A DNA stretch of 13,343 nucleotides, from assembly GCA_902797915.1 (NCBI GenBank), contig CADBUK010000042.1:1-13343 (forward strand), written 5' to 3'. The translations under genes and the position numbers were made by a program. Each line of letters begins with the position of its first letter. The stretch's first letter is position 1. The stretch is from Oscillospiraceae bacterium (GTDB lineage Bacteria > Bacillota > Clostridia > Oscillospirales > Acutalibacteraceae). The notes under the pieces are model-generated. The model saw only the letters and a list, made by a program, of their open reading frames with translations, had not been told where the DNA came from and ran no database searches. This document shows, one piece after another, positions 13,133-13,343 of this stretch.

Positions 13133-13166
13133 AAAAAAGGATGTTCCGTGCGGAACATCCTTTTTT
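13133..13166. terminator. Perfect bidirectional terminator between convergent genes
   Basis: A 15-bp perfect stem (13133-13147 with 13152-13166; AAAAAAGGATGTTCC) closes a GTGC loop. A6 and T6 arms give a U run in either direction. It serves the 167-residue gene on the plus strand and the partial gene on the minus strand, whose stop codon is only 2 bp away. Confidence 0.92.
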
Positions 13167-13168
13167 GT

Positions 13169-13343
13169 TTAAGCGGCTTCGCATACGCCGTTATTATCAA
13201 AATAATAGCTCTTACCGTTATCGTTTACCCAGCCTTTGACGGCAACATCGTCAACGATATAATACCAGTAGTCCTCCTGCTCAACCCAGTGGCTTGCGGG
13301 GTTGATTGTAAACGGAATTTCAAGGTCAACGCCCATATAATTA
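13169..13343 (-). CDS. C-terminal end of a protein with a cell-wall-binding-like repeat (partial)
   Basis: The frame stays open from the window edge to a TAA at 13169-13171, giving the last 57 residues of a longer protein. It begins NYMGVDLEIPF and ends with WYYIVDDVAVKGWVNDNG followed by KSYYFDNNGVCEAA. The pattern GW-x4-G-x-x-YYF-x-x-NG is that of choline/glucan-type cell-wall-binding repeats, which are normally found in tandem on secreted proteins; only one and part of a second appear here. The start, signal peptide and main domain are outside the window. The terminator at 13133-13166 follows directly. Coding status is fairly sure from the frame, aromatic pattern and terminator; the family is moderately sure. 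Confidence 0.7.
   Translation of the reverse strand, partial: NYMGVDLEIPFTINPASHWVEQEDYWYYIVDDVAVKGWVNDNGKSYYFDNNGVCEAA

Overview
The window looks like a chromosomal segment of an anaerobic low-to-mid-GC Bacillota, most likely of the class Clostridia (Oscillospirales/Ruminococcaceae-like). The grounds are the complete ctsR-mcsA-mcsB-clpC operon under CtsR-type operators, Shine-Dalgarno sites of the AGGAGGTGAT type, 17-bp-spaced promoters with an extended -10, a BspA-type leucine-rich-repeat protein, and a rubredoxin-like sequence typical of anaerobes. The species cannot be named from the sequence alone.

Layout. The window opens inside a tRNA-Arg(CCG) gene that lacks its first five bases, followed by a perfect bidirectional terminator. 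On the minus strand come a class I SAM-dependent methyltransferase and rmuC, which overlap by 4 bp. An AT-rich divergent promoter region (2122-2271) separates rmuC from a plus-strand unit: hisC-like aminotransferase, GPH-type MFS transporter, and a membrane-anchored LRR protein. The last two overlap by 4 bp, with a near-perfect Shine-Dalgarno site. A bidirectional terminator at 6626-6653 separates this unit from the minus-strand stress operon ctsR-mcsA-mcsB-clpC (6674-11166). Upstream of ctsR lies a strong promoter embedded in three CtsR operators.

Upstream of that is a 38-residue Cys/Gly-rich single-pass membrane peptide gene with its own terminator. Next is a 278-bp element with 21-bp terminal inverted repeats (MITE-like), then a short-chain dehydrogenase/reductase. 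A divergent promoter drives an unrecognised 167-residue protein. The window ends in the 3' part of a minus-strand gene whose last residues resemble a cell-wall/glucan-binding repeat.

How genes work together. CtsR represses its own operon. McsA and McsB form the arginine kinase pair that, in the known system, inactivates CtsR and tags proteins for ClpC-ClpP. The transporter and LRR protein are translationally coupled and probably act together at the membrane. The most unusual points are a rubredoxin-like cysteine domain inside the LRR protein, an McsB with Ser in place of the phosphagen-kinase active-site Cys and a short C-terminus, and the MITE-like element sitting just upstream of the small membrane peptide gene.
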